A stretch of 64,000 nt of DNA from Callorhinus ursinus (taxonomy: Eukaryota; Chordata; Mammalia; Carnivora; Otariidae), in contig NW_020313044.1 of assembly GCF_003265705.1 (NCBI RefSeq), positions 3,728,442-3,792,441 on the forward strand, in the 5' to 3' direction. The notes beneath the pieces are model-generated. The model did no database searches and was not told the origin of the DNA. It worked only from the letters and a program-made list of their open reading frames with translations. A program made the position numbers and the translations under genes. Below, piece by piece: positions 35,440-48,625 of the stretch; positions within the stretch are counted from its first letter, which is position 1, and each line of letters opens with the position of its first letter.

Positions 35440-37896
35440 ATGGCGGCGGCGCACAGAAAACCGCTGCAGAGCAGGCAAGTAGGGTCTCTTCTCTTTTTGT
35501 TGTGCATATCTATGGGGAGTGCGGCCACCATCCGCTATTCAGTGGCGGAAGAGATGGAGAGCGGTTCGTTTGTGGCTAATGTGGCTAAGGACCTGGGGCT
35601 GGAGGTAGGGAAGCTGGCTGCGCGCGGGGCGCGGCTGGTTTCTGAAAGCAACAAACTGCATTTCCGGCTCCACCGCAAGACAGGGGATCTGTTCGTGAAG
35701 GAGAAACTGGATAGGGAGTCACTGTGCGGCAAAGCGGACCCATGTGTTCTGCACTTTGAAATAGTCCTGGTGGAGCCGCTGCAGTCCTTTCGTGTCGAGG
35801 TCAGGGTATTTGATATCAATGACAATGCCCCGATTTTCCTGAACAAGGAGCCGCTTTTAAAGATTCCGGAGAGCACACCCCTGGGTTCACGTTTTCCTCT
35901 GCAGAGCGCCCAGGATCTGGACGTGGGCCTCAATGGTCTTCAAAACTACACCTTGAGCCCCAACGCGTATTTCCACCTGCATACCCGCTTTCGCAGCCAT
36001 GGGCCCAAATATGCCGAGTTGGTCCTGGATAAGCCCCTGGACAGAGAGGAGCAACCTGAAGTCAACTTGACAATTACGGCGGTGGACGGCGGGTCCCCAC
36101 CCAAGTCTGGCATCGCCCACATCCGCGTGGAGGTTCTGGACGTCAATGACCACGTGCCTCAGTTCTCTAGGCTGGTGTACCGCGCTCAGGTAACAGAAAA
36201 TAGCGCCAATGGTTCACTGGTGGCCACTGTGAGTGCCACAGACCTGGACGAGGGCTCCAACAAGGAAATAACTTATTCCTTAGCTCAAAACCCAGAAGCA
36301 ATTCTCCAGACGTTTCAGATTGATTCTCACACTGGAGAGGTTCGACTGAGAGGGCCCTTAGATTTTGAAGCGGTTGAAACATACGATATTGACATTCAAG
36401 CCACAGACGGAGGGGGCCTCTCTGCCCACAGCAAAGTCCTGGTGGAAGTGGTGGATGTTAATGACAATCCCCCTGAGGTGACAGTCTCCTCTGTGTCCAG
36501 CCCTCTCCCTGAGGACTCCCCACTACAAACCGTAGTGGCCCTTTTCTCTATTCGAGACAGGGACGTTCGGGTGGGAGGAAAAATCACCTGCTTCCTCAGA
36601 GAAGACCTTCCTTTTGCAGTCAAACCAACTTTCCGGAATTCTTACTCACTGGTTACTGACAGAGGCTTGGATCGGGAAGAGGTTTCAGGCTACAATATCA
36701 CCGTCGTTGCCAGGGATACTGGGCCACCCAGTCTGTTCACAGAAACTGTGATTGAGGTGTTAATATCTGACATTAATGACAATCCCCCAATATTTCAGGA
36801 AGACTCCTACATTTTGACTGTTCGAGAAAACAACAGCCCAGCAATTTTTATTGGCAAAGTTCATGCTGAGGATCTAGATTTGGGTGAGAATGCCCAAGTA
36901 ACATATACTCTGCTGCCTCCACAAAGTGGAGATTTATCAGTCTTTGCTTACATCTCCATAAATTCAGACAACGGGAAGCTCTATGCACTGAGAACCATGG
37001 ATTATGAGGCCATTCAAAATTTTCAGTTTGTGGTAAAGGCAACTGATGGGGGCTTCCTGTCACTGAGTAGCCAGGTTACTGTAAGAGTGGTTGTTCTGGA
37101 TGACAATGACAACCGCCCAATGATCTTGCACCCACTGCAGAATGGCACCTTGCCCTGCAATGACCTGGTGCCCAAGTCTGCAGATGCAGGCTACCTGGTG
37201 ACCAAGGTAGTGGCTGTGGATGGTGACTCAGGTCAGAATTCTTGGCTTTCATATCATCTCCTTAAGGCCACTGACCCTGGGTTATTCTCTGTTCAACAAG
37301 AAAATGGGGAAATCCGTACATTGCGGCAGATATCTGAGAGAGACCCCATGATTCAGAAACTGATCATTCTTGTTCAGGATCATGGCCAACCAGCTCTTTC
37401 CACTACTGCCTCACTCAACATCTTGCTGGTAGATGGTTTTTCTGAACCCTATCTGCAGTTCCGGGATCCTTCCAAGAATCCTACAAGGGTAAATCCATCC
37501 ACTAAATATTTGGTCATTTCTCTGGCTGTGCTTTCCTTTCTATTTCTCCTTTCTGTCACAGTGATCTTTGTTATACACATCTACCAGAAGGTTAAATATA
37601 GAGAAAAGTTCACAGTTCAAGAGCATTTCTATGATGACTGTAATTTCCCTAACAACCTGGTACAAGGAAGGGCCAATGGATCGTTATCTCAGCCCTGTCC
37701 CTATGAAATGTGCTCAGCCACTGGCACCAGCAATAGTGAGTTTCGGTTTCTTAAGCGCTTTATGCCCAACTTCCCCTACCCCCATGGCACTGGAGAGGCA
37801 AAACCAGAGGCTGGCTCCAATTTACCACCAGATTCTGATAGGAATAGGTCTCGGGGGTCAGAGGACCATGGCCAAGTACCTGACAACTGTATGTAG
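35440..37896 (+). CDS. PCDHB1: Protocadherin beta 1, complete single-exon gene
   Basis: Encodes a neuronal cell-surface cadherin of 818 residues, the length known for human PCDHB1. Clustered protocadherins form cis-dimers and bind homophilically in trans to give neurons individual identities. A signal peptide (about 1-29, hydrophobic [11 protein letters not shown]) is followed by six cadherin repeats. Calcium-linker motifs occur at DINDNAP (residue 125), DVNDHVP (234), DVNDNPP (339), DINDNPP (444) and DDNDNRP (554). A transmembrane helix spans about 690-715 and a cytoplasmic tail of about 100 residues ends at TAG. The reading frame stays open upstream to about 35,359, but that end is TTG, not ATG. 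The ATG at 35,440 starts MAAAHRK, matches the expected N-terminus and places the signal peptide correctly. One exon with no constant-exon splicing is typical of the beta cluster. The motif DVNDHVP departs from DxNDNxP. Identity is from recognised sequence similarity. Confidence 0.97.
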   Translation: MAAAHRKPLQSRQVGSLLFLLCISMGSAATIRYSVAEEMESGSFVANVAKDLGLEVGKLAARGARLVSESNKLHFRLHRKTGDLFVKEKLDRESLCGKADPCVLHFEIVLVEPLQSFRVEVRVFDINDNAPIFLNKEPLLKIPESTPLGSRFPLQSAQDLDVGLNGLQNYTLSPNAYFHLHTRFRSHGPKYAELVLDKPLDREEQPEVNLTITAVDGGSPPKSGIAHIRVEVLDVNDHVPQFSRLVYRAQVTENSANGSLVATVSATDLDEGSNKEITYSLAQNPEAILQTFQIDSHTGEVRLRGPLDFEAVETYDIDIQATDGGGLSAHSKVLVEVVDVNDNPPEVTVSSVSSPLPEDSPLQTVVALFSIRDRDVRVGGKITCFLREDLPFAVKPTFRNSYSLVTDRGLDREEVSGYNITVVARDTGPPSLFTETVIEVLISDINDNPPIFQEDSYILTVRENNSPAIFIGKVHAEDLDLGENAQVTYTLLPPQSGDLSVFAYISINSDNGKLYALRTMDYEAIQNFQFVVKATDGGFLSLSSQVTVRVVVLDDNDNRPMILHPLQNGTLPCNDLVPKSADAGYLVTKVVAVDGDSGQNSWLSYHLLKATDPGLFSVQQENGEIRTLRQISERDPMIQKLIILVQDHGQPALSTTASLNILLVDGFSEPYLQFRDPSKNPTRVNPSTKYLVISLAVLSFLFLLSVTVIFVIHIYQKVKYREKFTVQEHFYDDCNFPNNLVQGRANGSLSQPCPYEMCSATGTSNSEFRFLKRFMPNFPYPHGTGEAKPEAGSNLPPDSDRNRSRGSEDHGQVPDNCM

Positions 37897-38614
37897 CTCT
37901 TACTCATGAGCTGTTTGTAGCCATTATTTATGTCTCCCCCAAAAGTTCATTAGTCCTGGCCCTGGAAATTCTTAGTTCCATAGAGATATCCTGTTGCCTT
38001 TAAATTATTTTCCAGCAGACAGTTACACATGTATAAGGACAAAAACTAGGTTCTGGTTTTGATGCATCAGGAAGCAATTAGATTTGAGAAGCAGAAATAT
38101 ATTTTATCATCACTCAGAAATTTTAGATTTTTGCCTCTCGGTATGTGGAGATCATCTTTGACTCAATGTCTTGCATGCCATCGTTCATAACAATGCAAAT
38201 GCCTGGTGAATGGTGGTTCTCATAGATAATCAGGTGAAAGGAAAGGTAAAGAAAAAAAAAGGATTGACTTATTTGAGAAGGTGAATAAGGGCAGATATAA
38301 GACTAAAGAGATTCAGTTCAGGAATGTTTTCCAAAATTAAGTTACAGGTGATTTCTTAATGGCTGTTTAGGGCCTTAGGCAAGTCTCAAATCTCTCTTTT
38401 ACACAGAAGTCTATTCCATTCCTTATCAAAAAGCAGTTATTTGAATGTGGGGAATGAAAGGTAGATGAGGGAAAAAATAAATTAGGCTTACTGTAGTTAA
38501 CAAGTGCTAACACACAACTATAAAATAAAAAGATATTAAGGAAAAAAGTGATCATGAATACCAATTAAGTAGCCTTAAGAAAAGATACATTTTCAGATAT
38601 TACCAGATATGATT
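37897..38614 (+). other. PCDHB1 3' flank / presumed 3' UTR
   Basis: Unique sequence after the TAG stop. The first clear AATAAA-type signal is in AAAAAATAAATTAGG at about 38,474; the transcript end cannot be fixed. Confidence 0.5.
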
Positions 38615-39000
38615 TTTTCAAATTTTTCAGTTTTATTGAAATATAACTGACATATAGCACTGTGTAATTTCAAGGTGTATGGCATAATGACTTGACTTAC
38701 ATGTATTGTGAAATGGTTACCATAATAAGTTTAGTTAGCAAACATGTCCCTCAATTTGAGATTGTATTTGTCTTCTTTAGATTAGATTGATGTTATACAT
38801 TATTGGGAAGAATACCACAGAAATGATATTGTATCTTCTCAGTGCATCATTATTGGGAGAACATGATGTCACTGTGTCCTATTGAGCAGTAATATTAATC
38901 TTTTAAAAAAACTGTGGTTAAAAACAACATAAAATTTACCATGTTAAACATTTTTAAGTATATAGTTCAATAGTGTTAAGGTGGTATTAATCTCCATCAC
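38615..39000 (-). repeat. L1 3' end, antisense
   Basis: TTTTATTGAAATATAACTGAC and TAATAAGTTTAGTTAGCAAAC fit an L1 3' UTR complement. Confidence 0.75.
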
Positions 39001-39528
39001 TTAGCTGAGATAATATCTGTCAAGTTTCTCCATTGTAAAGTTACTATTTTTTCTTTGTGATTAATAAATACTTGGAAAGAGATACTTTGAAACTATGTAA
39101 ATATCATGTTTCTGCTTAAACTCTTGCCCACTAATTTTAGTATCCGCTACTGGGTATTTCGTATGGCAATTAACACTGTGGCATTCAAATGGTAATTTTC
39201 TATTTCCCTGATTCCTTTTACATTAATTAATTGAAGAAAAACTTTTCATTTCTCCTCCATTTGTTCAATATGTAGTTATTTCTTTATATATAAACTCATG
39301 GAAATATACTTTATTATTTGGGTTATAATCCCATGTTATCATTATTTATTTTGTTGTTCAGCAAAACCTTTTATTTGGGATGAAAAGCAGATTTTTTAAG
39401 ACTAGAATTATCCACATAGAACACATTTTGACCAAAATAAGTATTTCTTTATAACCCTATATGCTATATGATCTTAAATAAGTTTCTTAAATCTTATTAA
39501 GGTTTTTCATAATGATGTTTTAACCTTT
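39001..39528. other. Intergenic, AT-rich
   Basis: Nothing recognised beyond faint L1-like DNA. Confidence 0.45.
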
Positions 39529-39721
39529 TCTTAAAGATTTTATTTATTTATTTGACAGAGAGAGACACAGCGAGAGAGGGAACACAAGCAGGGGGAGTGG
39601 GAGAGGGAGAAACAGGCTTCCTGCGGAGCAGGGAGCCCGATGCGGGGCTCGATCCTAGGACCCTGGGATCATGACCTGAGCCGAAGGCAGATGCCTAATG
39701 ACTGAGCCACCCAGGTGCCCC
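39529..39721 (-). mobile_element. Can-SINE
   Basis: Flanks ATGATGTTTTAACCTTT / ATGATGTTTTAGCTTT. Confidence 0.95.
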
Positions 39722-40128
39722 ATGATGTTTTAGCTTTAAATGAAAATTACATTAACCTGATTTAAAATTTCCATTCTAATTATAAAACTATTAAATGGAT
39801 ACTAAAGTTTGAAAAATTTAAATTTTATTATGCAGGCATGTTTATATATTTATAAGCTATGTACAATAGAGATGTCAGTTAAAACAGATTTATATGTGTA
39901 ATTAGACATACAGATATATAAGAAATGGAATTGGTCTGTCTGGTTTTATTTAATTCTCCTAAAAATAAGTAAATACATTGCTTTCTCTGTCATGTGTCTG
40001 TATTTTGTTGTTGTTGATTTCTTTTTTTTAATTTAAATTCAATTAGCCAATATACAGTACATCATAAGTTTTTGATGTAATGTTCAATGATTATTTAGTT
40101 GTGTATAATTTAAAGATGAATTTGTCTT

Positions 40129-40308
40129 GGGATGCCTGGGTGGCTCAGTTGGTTAGGCATCAGACTCTTGATTTTGGCTCAGGTTGTGATCTCAGGTTCT
40201 GAGATCCAGCCCCATGTAGGGCTCTGGGTGTGGAGTCTGCTTGAGATTCTTTCTCTTCCTCTCCCTCTGCCCTCTACCCACTCTCTCTCTCTCAAAAAAA
40301 AAAAAAAA
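40129..40308 (+). mobile_element. Can-SINE, poly(A) form
   Basis: Flanks GATGAATTTGTCT / AGTGAATTTGTCT. Confidence 0.93.
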
Positions 40309-40370
40309 GTGAATTTGTCTCATTTGTGGAAGCAGAATTCATCCATGTAAGTCCCCCCTATAGAGGTCTA

Positions 40371-40560
40371 TTTTCTTTTCTTTAAGATTTTATTTATTTA
40401 CTTGAGAGATAGAGAGCGAGAGAGTGCACAAGCGGACAGAGGGGAAGAGGGAGAGGGAGAAGCAGACTCCTCGCTGAGCAGGGATCCCAATGCAGGGCTC
40501 CATCCCAAGACTCTGAGATCATGACCAGAGCTGAAGGCAGATGCTTATCCCAGGTGCCTC
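40371..40560 (-). mobile_element. Can-SINE
   Basis: Inverted copy lacking part of the head (CCCAGGTGCCT). Possible repeat AGGTCT. Confidence 0.88.
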
Positions 40561-41937
40561 TTAAAGGTCTTTTTTCCATACAGTTGAATGTCCTCAACGT
40601 ATGCGACTAATCAAACACAGGCTCTTCAACCAAAAATTTGACTTTGTTTACAAATTTATGTAACACTGTAAAAATAATATTATTAAAGTATTGGTTGTGT
40701 TTATATAACACTGAAACAAAATAATAAAAAGTAAAAACACAGTTTTCTGTTAAGCTCGTGAAGTAAGTTTATGCTTCTGTGCACCATGTGCTCTGCTCAT
40801 ATGAACACAGAAAGAAATAGATAAAAATTTAAAATAAAAATTAGAAAATATAAAACAAAAATGGAACAAACATAAAATAGTGAACAAGGATGAAACCCTT
40901 GCATTTCTGAGCTGCAGGGTGGGAGGCTGGCATTGGTTGCCATAAGTTTGGCTCTTATGGGCTATCAGGAAAAAGAAAAATTCTCCATACAAGATGGAGA
41001 ATAAAAGCCAGAGTCACTGCTTACAGCCAGAAGCTAGAATGGGTCTATCTGGTTCATGAAAAAAAAAAGATTGCAAAACCTCTGCCAAAATATTTCTGAA
41101 GTTATGAGAAACACAAATTCCATGCTCATGGATTAGAAGAACAAATATTGTTAAAATGTCCATACTACCCAAAGCCATCTACAAATTTAATGCAATCCCT
41201 ATCAAAATGCCAAAAGCATTTTCCACAAAACTAGAACAAATGATCCTAAAATTTGCATAGAACCACAAAAGACCCTGAATAGCCAAAACAATCTTGAAAA
41301 AGCAAAGCAAAGCAGGAATTACCACAATTCCAGATTTCAAGTTATACTGCAAAGCTGTAGTAATCAAAACAGTATGGTACTGGCACAAAAATAGACATGT
41401 AAATCAATAGAACAGGAAAGAGAGCCCAGAAACAAACCCATGATTGTGGGTCAATTAATCTTAGACAAAAGAGGCAAGAATATGCAATGGTAAAATGACA
41501 GTCTCTTTAACAAATGGTGTTGGGAAAACTGGACAGCTATATGCAAAACAATGAAACTGGACCACTTTCTTACACCATACACAAAAATGAACTCAAAATG
41601 GATTAAAGACATAAATGTAAGACCCGAAATCATAAAAATCCTAGAAGAGGACACAGGCAGTAATTTCTCTGACATCAGCAATAGCAATATTTTTCTAGAT
41701 GTATCTCCTGAGGCAAGGGAAAAATAAAGCAAAAATAAATGGGACTACATCAAAATAAAAAGTTTCTGCACAGCAAAGGAAACAATCAACAAAACTAATG
41801 GACTACCAACTGAATGAGAGAAGACATTTGCAAATGACATATCCAGTAAAGGGTTAGTATCCAATATATATATAAAGAACTTATACAGCTCAACACCCAA
41901 AACCAAATAATCCAATTAAAAAAATGGGCAGGAGGGT

Positions 41938-42096
41938 GGGGGGATGGGTTAGCCTGGTGATGGGTATTAAAGAGGGCACATTCTGCGTGGAGCGCTGGGT
42001 GTTATGCACAATGAATCATGGAACACTACATCAAAAACTAATGGTGTAATGTACGGTGATTAACATAACAATAAAAAATTTAAAGTAAAAAAAAAA
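41938..42096 (+). mobile_element. 150-bp L1 3' tip inserted in an older L1
   Basis: Starts GTGGGGGGATGGGTTAGCC and ends in a poly(A)-rich tail. Flanked by AAAAAAATGGGCAGGAG on both sides. Nearly identical to the 3' end of the full-length L1 at 53.89-54.04 kb. Confidence 0.92.
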
Positions 42097-42807
42097 ATGG
42101 GCAGGAGACATGAACAGACATTTCTCCAAAGAAGACATTCAGATGGCTAACAGACACATGAAAAGATGCTCATTACTCACCATCAAGAAAATGCAAATCA
42201 AACCCACAATGAGATATCACCTCACACCTTTCAGAATAACTAAAATCCAAAAGACAAGAAATAACAAGTATTGACAAGGATGTGGAGAAAAAGGAACCCT
42301 CATGCACTGTTGGTGAGAATGCAAACTGGTGTAGGTACCGTGGAAAACAGAATGGAGGTTCCTCAAAAAATTAAAAATAGAACTACCCTATGATCCAGTA
42401 ACTGCACTACTGGGCATTTACCCAAATAATACAACAACACTAATTCAAAAGGATATATGCATCCCTATGTTTATTACAGCATATTTACAGCATTATTTAT
42501 AGCCAAATTATGGAAGCAGCCCAAGTGTCCATCAATAGATGAATAGATAAAGAAGAGGTGATACATATATTATGTGACATATGTGTGTGTGTGTATACAC
42601 ACATGTACACAATGGAATATTATTCAGCCATATAAAGAATGAAATCTTGCCATTTTCAACAACATGGATGGAGCTAGAGAGTATAAGGCTAAGTGAAATA
42701 AGTCAGTCAGAGAAAGACAAGTACCATATGATTTCATTCATATGTGGAATTTAAGAAACAAAGCAAAGGAAGAGAAAAAGAAGAAATACAACGCAAGAAA
42801 TAGAGTC

Positions 42808-43023
42808 TTTTTAAAAAGATTTTATTCATCTATTTATTTGAGAGAGAGCTTGTCTGCGAGTTGGGGGAGGCGCAGAGGGGGAGGAATAGATCGGGAGGGA
42901 GAGGGACAAGAAGACTTTGCACTGAGCATGAGCCCAACGTGGGGCTCCATCCCATGACCTCCAAGACCATGACTGGAACCAAAATCAAGAGTCGGACGCT
43001 CAACCGAGCCACCCAGGTGCCCC
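42808..43023 (-). mobile_element. Can-SINE in L1 3' UTR
   Basis: Inverted copy ending GAGCCACCCAGGTGCCCC. Target-site duplication not clear. Confidence 0.9.
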
Positions 43024-44512
43024 ATCAGACTCCTAACTATAGAGAACAAACTGACAGTTACCAGAGGGGATATAGGCAGGCAGATAGGTGAAACAGGAAA
43101 TGGGGATTAAAGAGTACACTTACAAGATGACCACTGAGTAATGTAGAGAATTGTTGAATCACTATATTGTACACCTGAGAGTAATATAGCACAGTATGTT
43201 AACTATACTGGAACTAACATTTTAATACACAACTAATGAATTATTGAACACTACATCAAAAACTAATGATGTACTATATGTTGGCTAACTGAACATAATA
43301 ATAAAAAATTTAATAAAATTTAAAGAAAAGAAAGTTTCAATAGAGAAATAAAAAATTATGAAGAAGAACCAAATGGAAAGTTTAGAATGAGATATACAAT
43401 AGCCAAAATAAAAAGCTTAGTGGATAAGCTGAACAGTAGAATGGAGGAAAGAGACAAAAGAATCAGTTAATGTGAATAAAGAACAATAGAAATTACCCAA
43501 TCTGAACAAGAAAGAAAATATACTGAAAAATAAATGCACTGAGATTCAGACATGTATGGGAAAATAACAAAACATATAATATTTGTGTCATTGGAGTCCT
43601 AAAAGGAGAGGAGAAGGAAGATAGAGGTACTCAAAGGGATAGACTGAAAAACTACTCAAATTTGGCAAAGATATAAATGTGGATATTTAAAAAGCTGAGC
43701 AGACTCCAAATAAGAAAAACCCAAAGAAATCCACACCAAGATACACTGTAACCAAACTTCTAAAATTAAGACAAAAAGTCTTGAAAGCAGCTAAAGAAAA
43801 ATGACACATGACCTTTAGGGAAAACAATTTGAATAATAGGGGATTTTTCATCAGAAATGATGGGGGCTAGAAGCAAGTAACACAATGTTTTCAGTGGCTG
43901 AAAGAAAAGAACTGTCAACCCAGTATCCCATATCATTAAAATATCCTTCAGGAATAAAGAAGACATCAAGACATTCTCAGGTGAAGAAAGATTAAAGACT
44001 CTGTCATCAGCAGACTGACCCTGAAAGAATGGCTAAGAGAAGTTCTCTAAACAGACAGGAAATAATTTAAAAAGGAATCTTGGAATATCAGGAAGGAAGA
44101 ACGAGCACAGTGAGTAAAAAAATGGGTGAATACTATAGACTTTCTTCTCCTCTTGAGTTTTCTAAATTATGTTAAAAAAATGATAATACTGCCTGATGTG
44201 GTTCTGAATGCATATAGAGGGAATAACCAAGACAATATTATAAACAAGAGAGAGTAAAGAGACACAGAGGGAGGTAAGATTTCTATACTTCATTCAAACA
44301 GGTGAAATGATGACACCAGTAGACTGTGAGAAGTTATCTATATATAATACTTAAAGCAGCCACTAAAAAGCCTTGTAAAGCAATATACTCAGAAACACTA
44401 TAGATAAATCAAAATCAAAATTTGTAAAAGTGGTCAAATAACCTACAGAAAGATAGAGAAAAGGAAAACAAACAAAAAGCAATTAAATAGAAAACAAAAA
44501 ATAAAATGGCAG

Positions 44513-44719
44513 GGCTGCCCGGGTGGCTCGGTTGGCGTCTGACTCTTGATTTTGCCTCAGGTCATGATCTCAGGATCCTAAGATTGAGCCCACGTTGGAC
44601 TCTGTGCTCAGCCAGGAGTCTGCTTGAGATACTCTCTCCCTCTCCTTCTGCCCCTCCCCCTGCTCGTGTGTGCAGGCTCTCTCACTCTCCCTCTAAAATA
44701 AATAAATATTAAAAAAAAA
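44513..44719 (+). mobile_element. Can-SINE in ancient L1
   Basis: Target-site duplication AAATAAAATGGCAG. Confidence 0.94.
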
Positions 44720-46038
44720 TAAAATGGCAGACTTAAGCCCTAGCTTATGAATAATTACGTTAAATGTAAATGATCGAAATACACCAGTTAAAGACAGAAG
44801 TTGGCAGAATGGATTAAAAAAACATTACCTCAGTTATATACTGTCTGTAATAAATTCACTTCAAATATAACAATACAGGCTAGTTGAAAGTAAAAGGATG
44901 GGAAAAGACATATCATGAATACGTTAATAAAAGAAAGCAGGTATGGCCATATTAATACCTGAGATTTCAGAGAAAGAGAATTACCAGAGGCAGGAAGGAA
45001 CATAATATAGTGATAAGAAAGTCAGTTCATTAAGAAGACATAGTGATCCTAAATATACATATATAAAACAACAGAGCTACAAAATATGTGAACCAAAAAC
45101 TGATAGAACTGAAAGGAGAAATAGACAAATTCACAGCTGTAGTTTGGAGACCTCGACACCTCTCTCGACCATTGACAAGAAGTAGAAAAACTCAGCAAGA
45201 ATTCAACAATACCATCAGCCAATAGGATCCAATAGACATTTATAGAACACTCAACCAAAAAGAACAGAATTATACTCTTTCCAAGTGCTCGCAGAACATA
45301 TACCAAGCTAGATTATATCCTGGGCCATAAAACAGTCCTCAGCAAATTTTAAAGTAATTAAAATGATACAGAAGGTGCTCTGCAACCACAATAAAAGCAA
45401 ACTATAAATCAATAATAGAAAGATAAGATGAAAATTTCCAAAACACTTTAAACCTAAATAATAGACATCTAATTATGTATGTGTCAAGGGGGAAGTGTAA
45501 AGGGAATTTTTAAAATGCATTGAAGGGAAAAGACCCAAATCAATATAATCATGAATGCAAGGTGAAAGATCATGACTAATACCAAGGATATAGAAACAAT
45601 TATTAGAAATTATTACCAGCAACTATATGCCAACCAACTAAGTAATCTGAAGAAATGGATGTATTCCTGGAAACTTATAAACTACCAAGAATGAAACAGG
45701 AAGAAATAGACAATCTGAACAGACCAATAACCAGTAAGGAAAATGAAGCAGTAATCAAAAACCTCCCAAAAAAACAAAAGTCCAGCGTGGCCAGATGGCT
45801 TCCCAAGGGAATTCTACCAAACATTTAAAGACGAAATAATACCTATTCTACTTAAGCTGTTTTGAAAAATAGAAACAGAAAGAAAACTTCCAAACTCGTT
45901 CTATGAGGCCAGCATTATCCTGATCCCAAAACCAGACAAAAGGAGAATTACAGACCCATATTCCTGATAAACACGGATGCCAAAATACTCAACAAGTTCC
46001 TAGCCAATAAGATCCATTACATTAAAAGGATTATTCAC

Positions 46039-46236
46039 GGGGCGCCTGGGTGGCTCAGTCATTAAACGTCTGCTTTTGGCTCAGGTCATGATCCCAGGGT
46101 CCTGGGATCAAGCCCTGCATTGGGATCCCTGCTCAGCGGGAAGCCTGCTCCTCCCTCTCCCACTCCCCTTGCTTGTGTTTCCTCTCTTGCTGTGTCTTTC
46201 TCTGTCAAATAAATAAAATCTTAAAAAAAAAAAAAA
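46039..46236 (+). mobile_element. Can-SINE in ancient L1
   Basis: Flanks AAAAGGATTATTCAC / AAAAGGATTATTTAC. Confidence 0.95.
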
Positions 46237-46939
46237 GGATTATTTACCACGACCAGGTGGGATTTATTCCTGGGGTGCAAGGGTGGTTTAACATTTGGAA
46301 ATCAATCAACATGACAGAGCACATTAATAAAAGAAAAGACAAGAACCATATGATTCTCTCAATTGATACAGAAAAAAACACATTTGACAAAATACAGTAT
46401 CCTTTCCTGATTAAAACTCTTCAAAGTATAGGCATAGAGGGAACGTACATCAATATCATAAAAGCCATCTATGAAAACCCCACAGCGAATATCATTCTCA
46501 ATGGGGAAAAACTGAGAGCTTTTCCCTTAAGGTCAGGAACATGACAGGGATGCCCACTGTCACCATTATTGTTCAGCATAGTACTGGAAGTCCTAGCCTC
46601 AGCAATCAGACAACAAAAAGAAATAAAAGGCATTCAAATTGGTAAAGAAGAAGTCAAACTTTCTCTCTTCGCAGATGACATGATACTTTTGTGGAAAAAC
46701 CCAAAAGACTCCACCCCAAAATTGCTAGAACTCATACAGTAATTCAGCCACATGGCAGGATACAAAATCAATGCACAGAAATCAGTTGCATTTCTATACA
46801 CTAATAATGTGACTGAAGAAAGAGATGTTAAGGAATCAATTCCATTTACAATAGCACCAAAAACCATAAGATACCTAGGAATAAACTTAACCAAGGAGGT
46901 AAAGGATCTATACTCTAGACACTACAAAACACTTACGAA

Positions 46940-47117
46940 AGAGAGAGTGTGAGCAAGCAGGAGGAAGGGGACAAGAAAGAGGGAGAGAGAGAATCTCAAG
47001 CAGACTCCTGGCTAAGTGTGGAGCCCGACCTGGGGCTGGGTCCCATGACCCTGAGATCATGATCTGAGGTGAAATCAAGAGTTGTACGCTTAACCAGTTG
47101 AGCCATCCAGAATGCCC
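46940..47117 (-). mobile_element. Can-SINE
   Basis: Inverted older form ending GAGCCATCCAGAATGCCC. Confidence 0.85.
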
Positions 47118-47215
47118 TATTTTCATTTTTTTAGGAACCTCTATACTATTTTCCACAGTGGCAATAGTAACGTACATTCCCACCAACAGTGTACATGGGT
47201 TCCCTTTTAGGAGTC
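47118..47215 (-). repeat. L1 ORF2/3' fragment, antisense
   Basis: AGGAACCTCTATACTATTTTCC and ACATTCCCACCAACAGTGTA are L1 ORF2 tail complement. Confidence 0.8.
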
Positions 47216-47299
47216 ATTTAGGCTTACATTTGTTTGAAGGAGTAATCAGGACTATAGAGAAGTTCCCGTTTTCATAGTATATTTCATAGTATATTCATA

Positions 47300-47369
47300 G
47301 TATAACTAATAATTGTTAGCATTTATGAAACACTGTGATGTTCCAAGCACTAGGCTGAACATTTCATTC
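47300..47369 (-). repeat. MIR fragment, left flank of the young L1
   Basis: GCATTTATGAAACACTGTG and CCAAGCAC resemble the MIR segment (minus strand) that includes the usual 'ctaagcac' block. Confidence 0.5.
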
Positions 47370-48625
47370 CGGGGAGACTCCCCTTCCTCCCCCGGGAGGA
47401 GCAGCGCGGGAGCGCACCGCAGGGATCTGCTGGGTTTGGAGACTCCGCGCGGGGTCAGGTGCCAGAGATAGAAAGGCTCGGTCACAGGCCGGGTGAGCAC
47501 GGAGTGCGGCCGGAGACCAGGGAGACGGGAGTGACTGCTTTTCTCTGGGGGCGCACTGAGGAGCGGGCCGAGTTCTCAGCTCCTCCGGGGTGGAGATTGG
47601 GAGGCCACCATTTTCACTCTCATCCTCCAAAGCTGTACCGAGAGCTTGCAGGGAACAAAAGCTCCCGAGAGCAAACCTGAGCAGATTACTTAGCCCAGAG
47701 GGGCAAGGGCGGGGCAATTCCGCCTCCGGCAAAGACATTTGGGAACCACGGCAACAGGCCCCTCCCCTAGAAGATCAGCATGAACAGCCAGCCAAGACCA
47801 AGTTTACCGATCAATGAGAACGGCAGAACTCCAGTGCTATGGGAATACTGCACATAGAATTCATGGCTTTTTTACCATGATTCATTAGTCTTTCAAAGTT
47901 TATTTTTTTAACTGTTTTTTTTTAATTTTTTTTCCCTTTTTCAACCAACATCTTATCAACCCCTTTTTTTAAAAAACCATTTTTATTTTTAATTTCTAGA
48001 GTCATATTCTATCCCTTCATAGTACTTATCCTTATTTTTGGCATATATGTATAAGTTGTTCTCTCTCTAAAATTTTGAGATACAGTTTCTTCTAACAGAT
48101 CAAAATATACCCTAAATCTCTAGTGTATGGCTTTGTTCCAATCTCCTGCCTGATCACATTCTCTCCCCCTTTTTTTTCTTTCTTTCCTTTTTTTTTAAAT
48201 CCTCTTCTTTATTTTTTCAAACACCTTCTGATCAATTCCTTTTTTAAAATTTTTTATAATTTTCATCTTTACAGTCATATTCCATCCCTTCATCATATCA
48301 ACCCTCATTTTATACATATATAAGTCTTTCTTTAAAATTTTAGGAGGCACTTTCTTCTAACAGACTAAATACACCCAAAATCTAGTGTATGGCACTGATC
48401 TATACACCAGCCTGATCATATTTGATCATATTCTGGTTTTTTTGTTTTGTTCTGTTTTTGTTTGTTTTTCTCTCTTTCTTTTTTTTCCTCTTTCTTTTTT
48501 CTTTCTTTCCCTTTCTTTTCCTCTGGTTTCAAGTCTTTTCTGATTTGTTTAGAGTATATTTGCTGGGGACGTTGTTACCCTGTTAGCATTTTGTTCTCTC
48601 ATTCATCTGTTCTCCTCTGGACAAA

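Larger units (their letters stand above)
41095..43330 (+). mobile_element. L1 ORF2 C-terminus and 3' end, 5'-truncated
   Basis: Begins within ORF2 (CCATGCTCATGGATTAGAAG) and runs through the C-terminal region (CACTGTTGGTGAGAATGCAA) to L1 3' ends near 43,230 and 43,330. Interrupted by a small L1 piece at 41.94 kb and a SINE at 42.81 kb. Frames are broken. Confidence 0.88.
43331..46939 (+). mobile_element. Ancient L1 with ORF1 and ORF2 remnants
   Basis: An ORF1 remnant (43,380-44,040), the inter-ORF region, endonuclease remnants (44,740-45,360) and a reverse-transcriptase portion (45,700-46,939, with a FADDM-type site near 46,674). An open stretch at 46,240-46,544 encodes [20 protein letters not shown]. 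Older and far more damaged than the 47.4-kb element. It may combine two L1 insertions, because the right part is better conserved. Confidence 0.82.

Noticed and set aside
46173..46544. 123-codon frame as a cellular gene
   Set aside because: It joins a SINE tail to an L1 reverse-transcriptase fragment.
47364..47817. GC-rich frames near 47.5 kb as a gene exon or gene CpG island
   Set aside because: They belong to the 5' UTR of the full-length L1.
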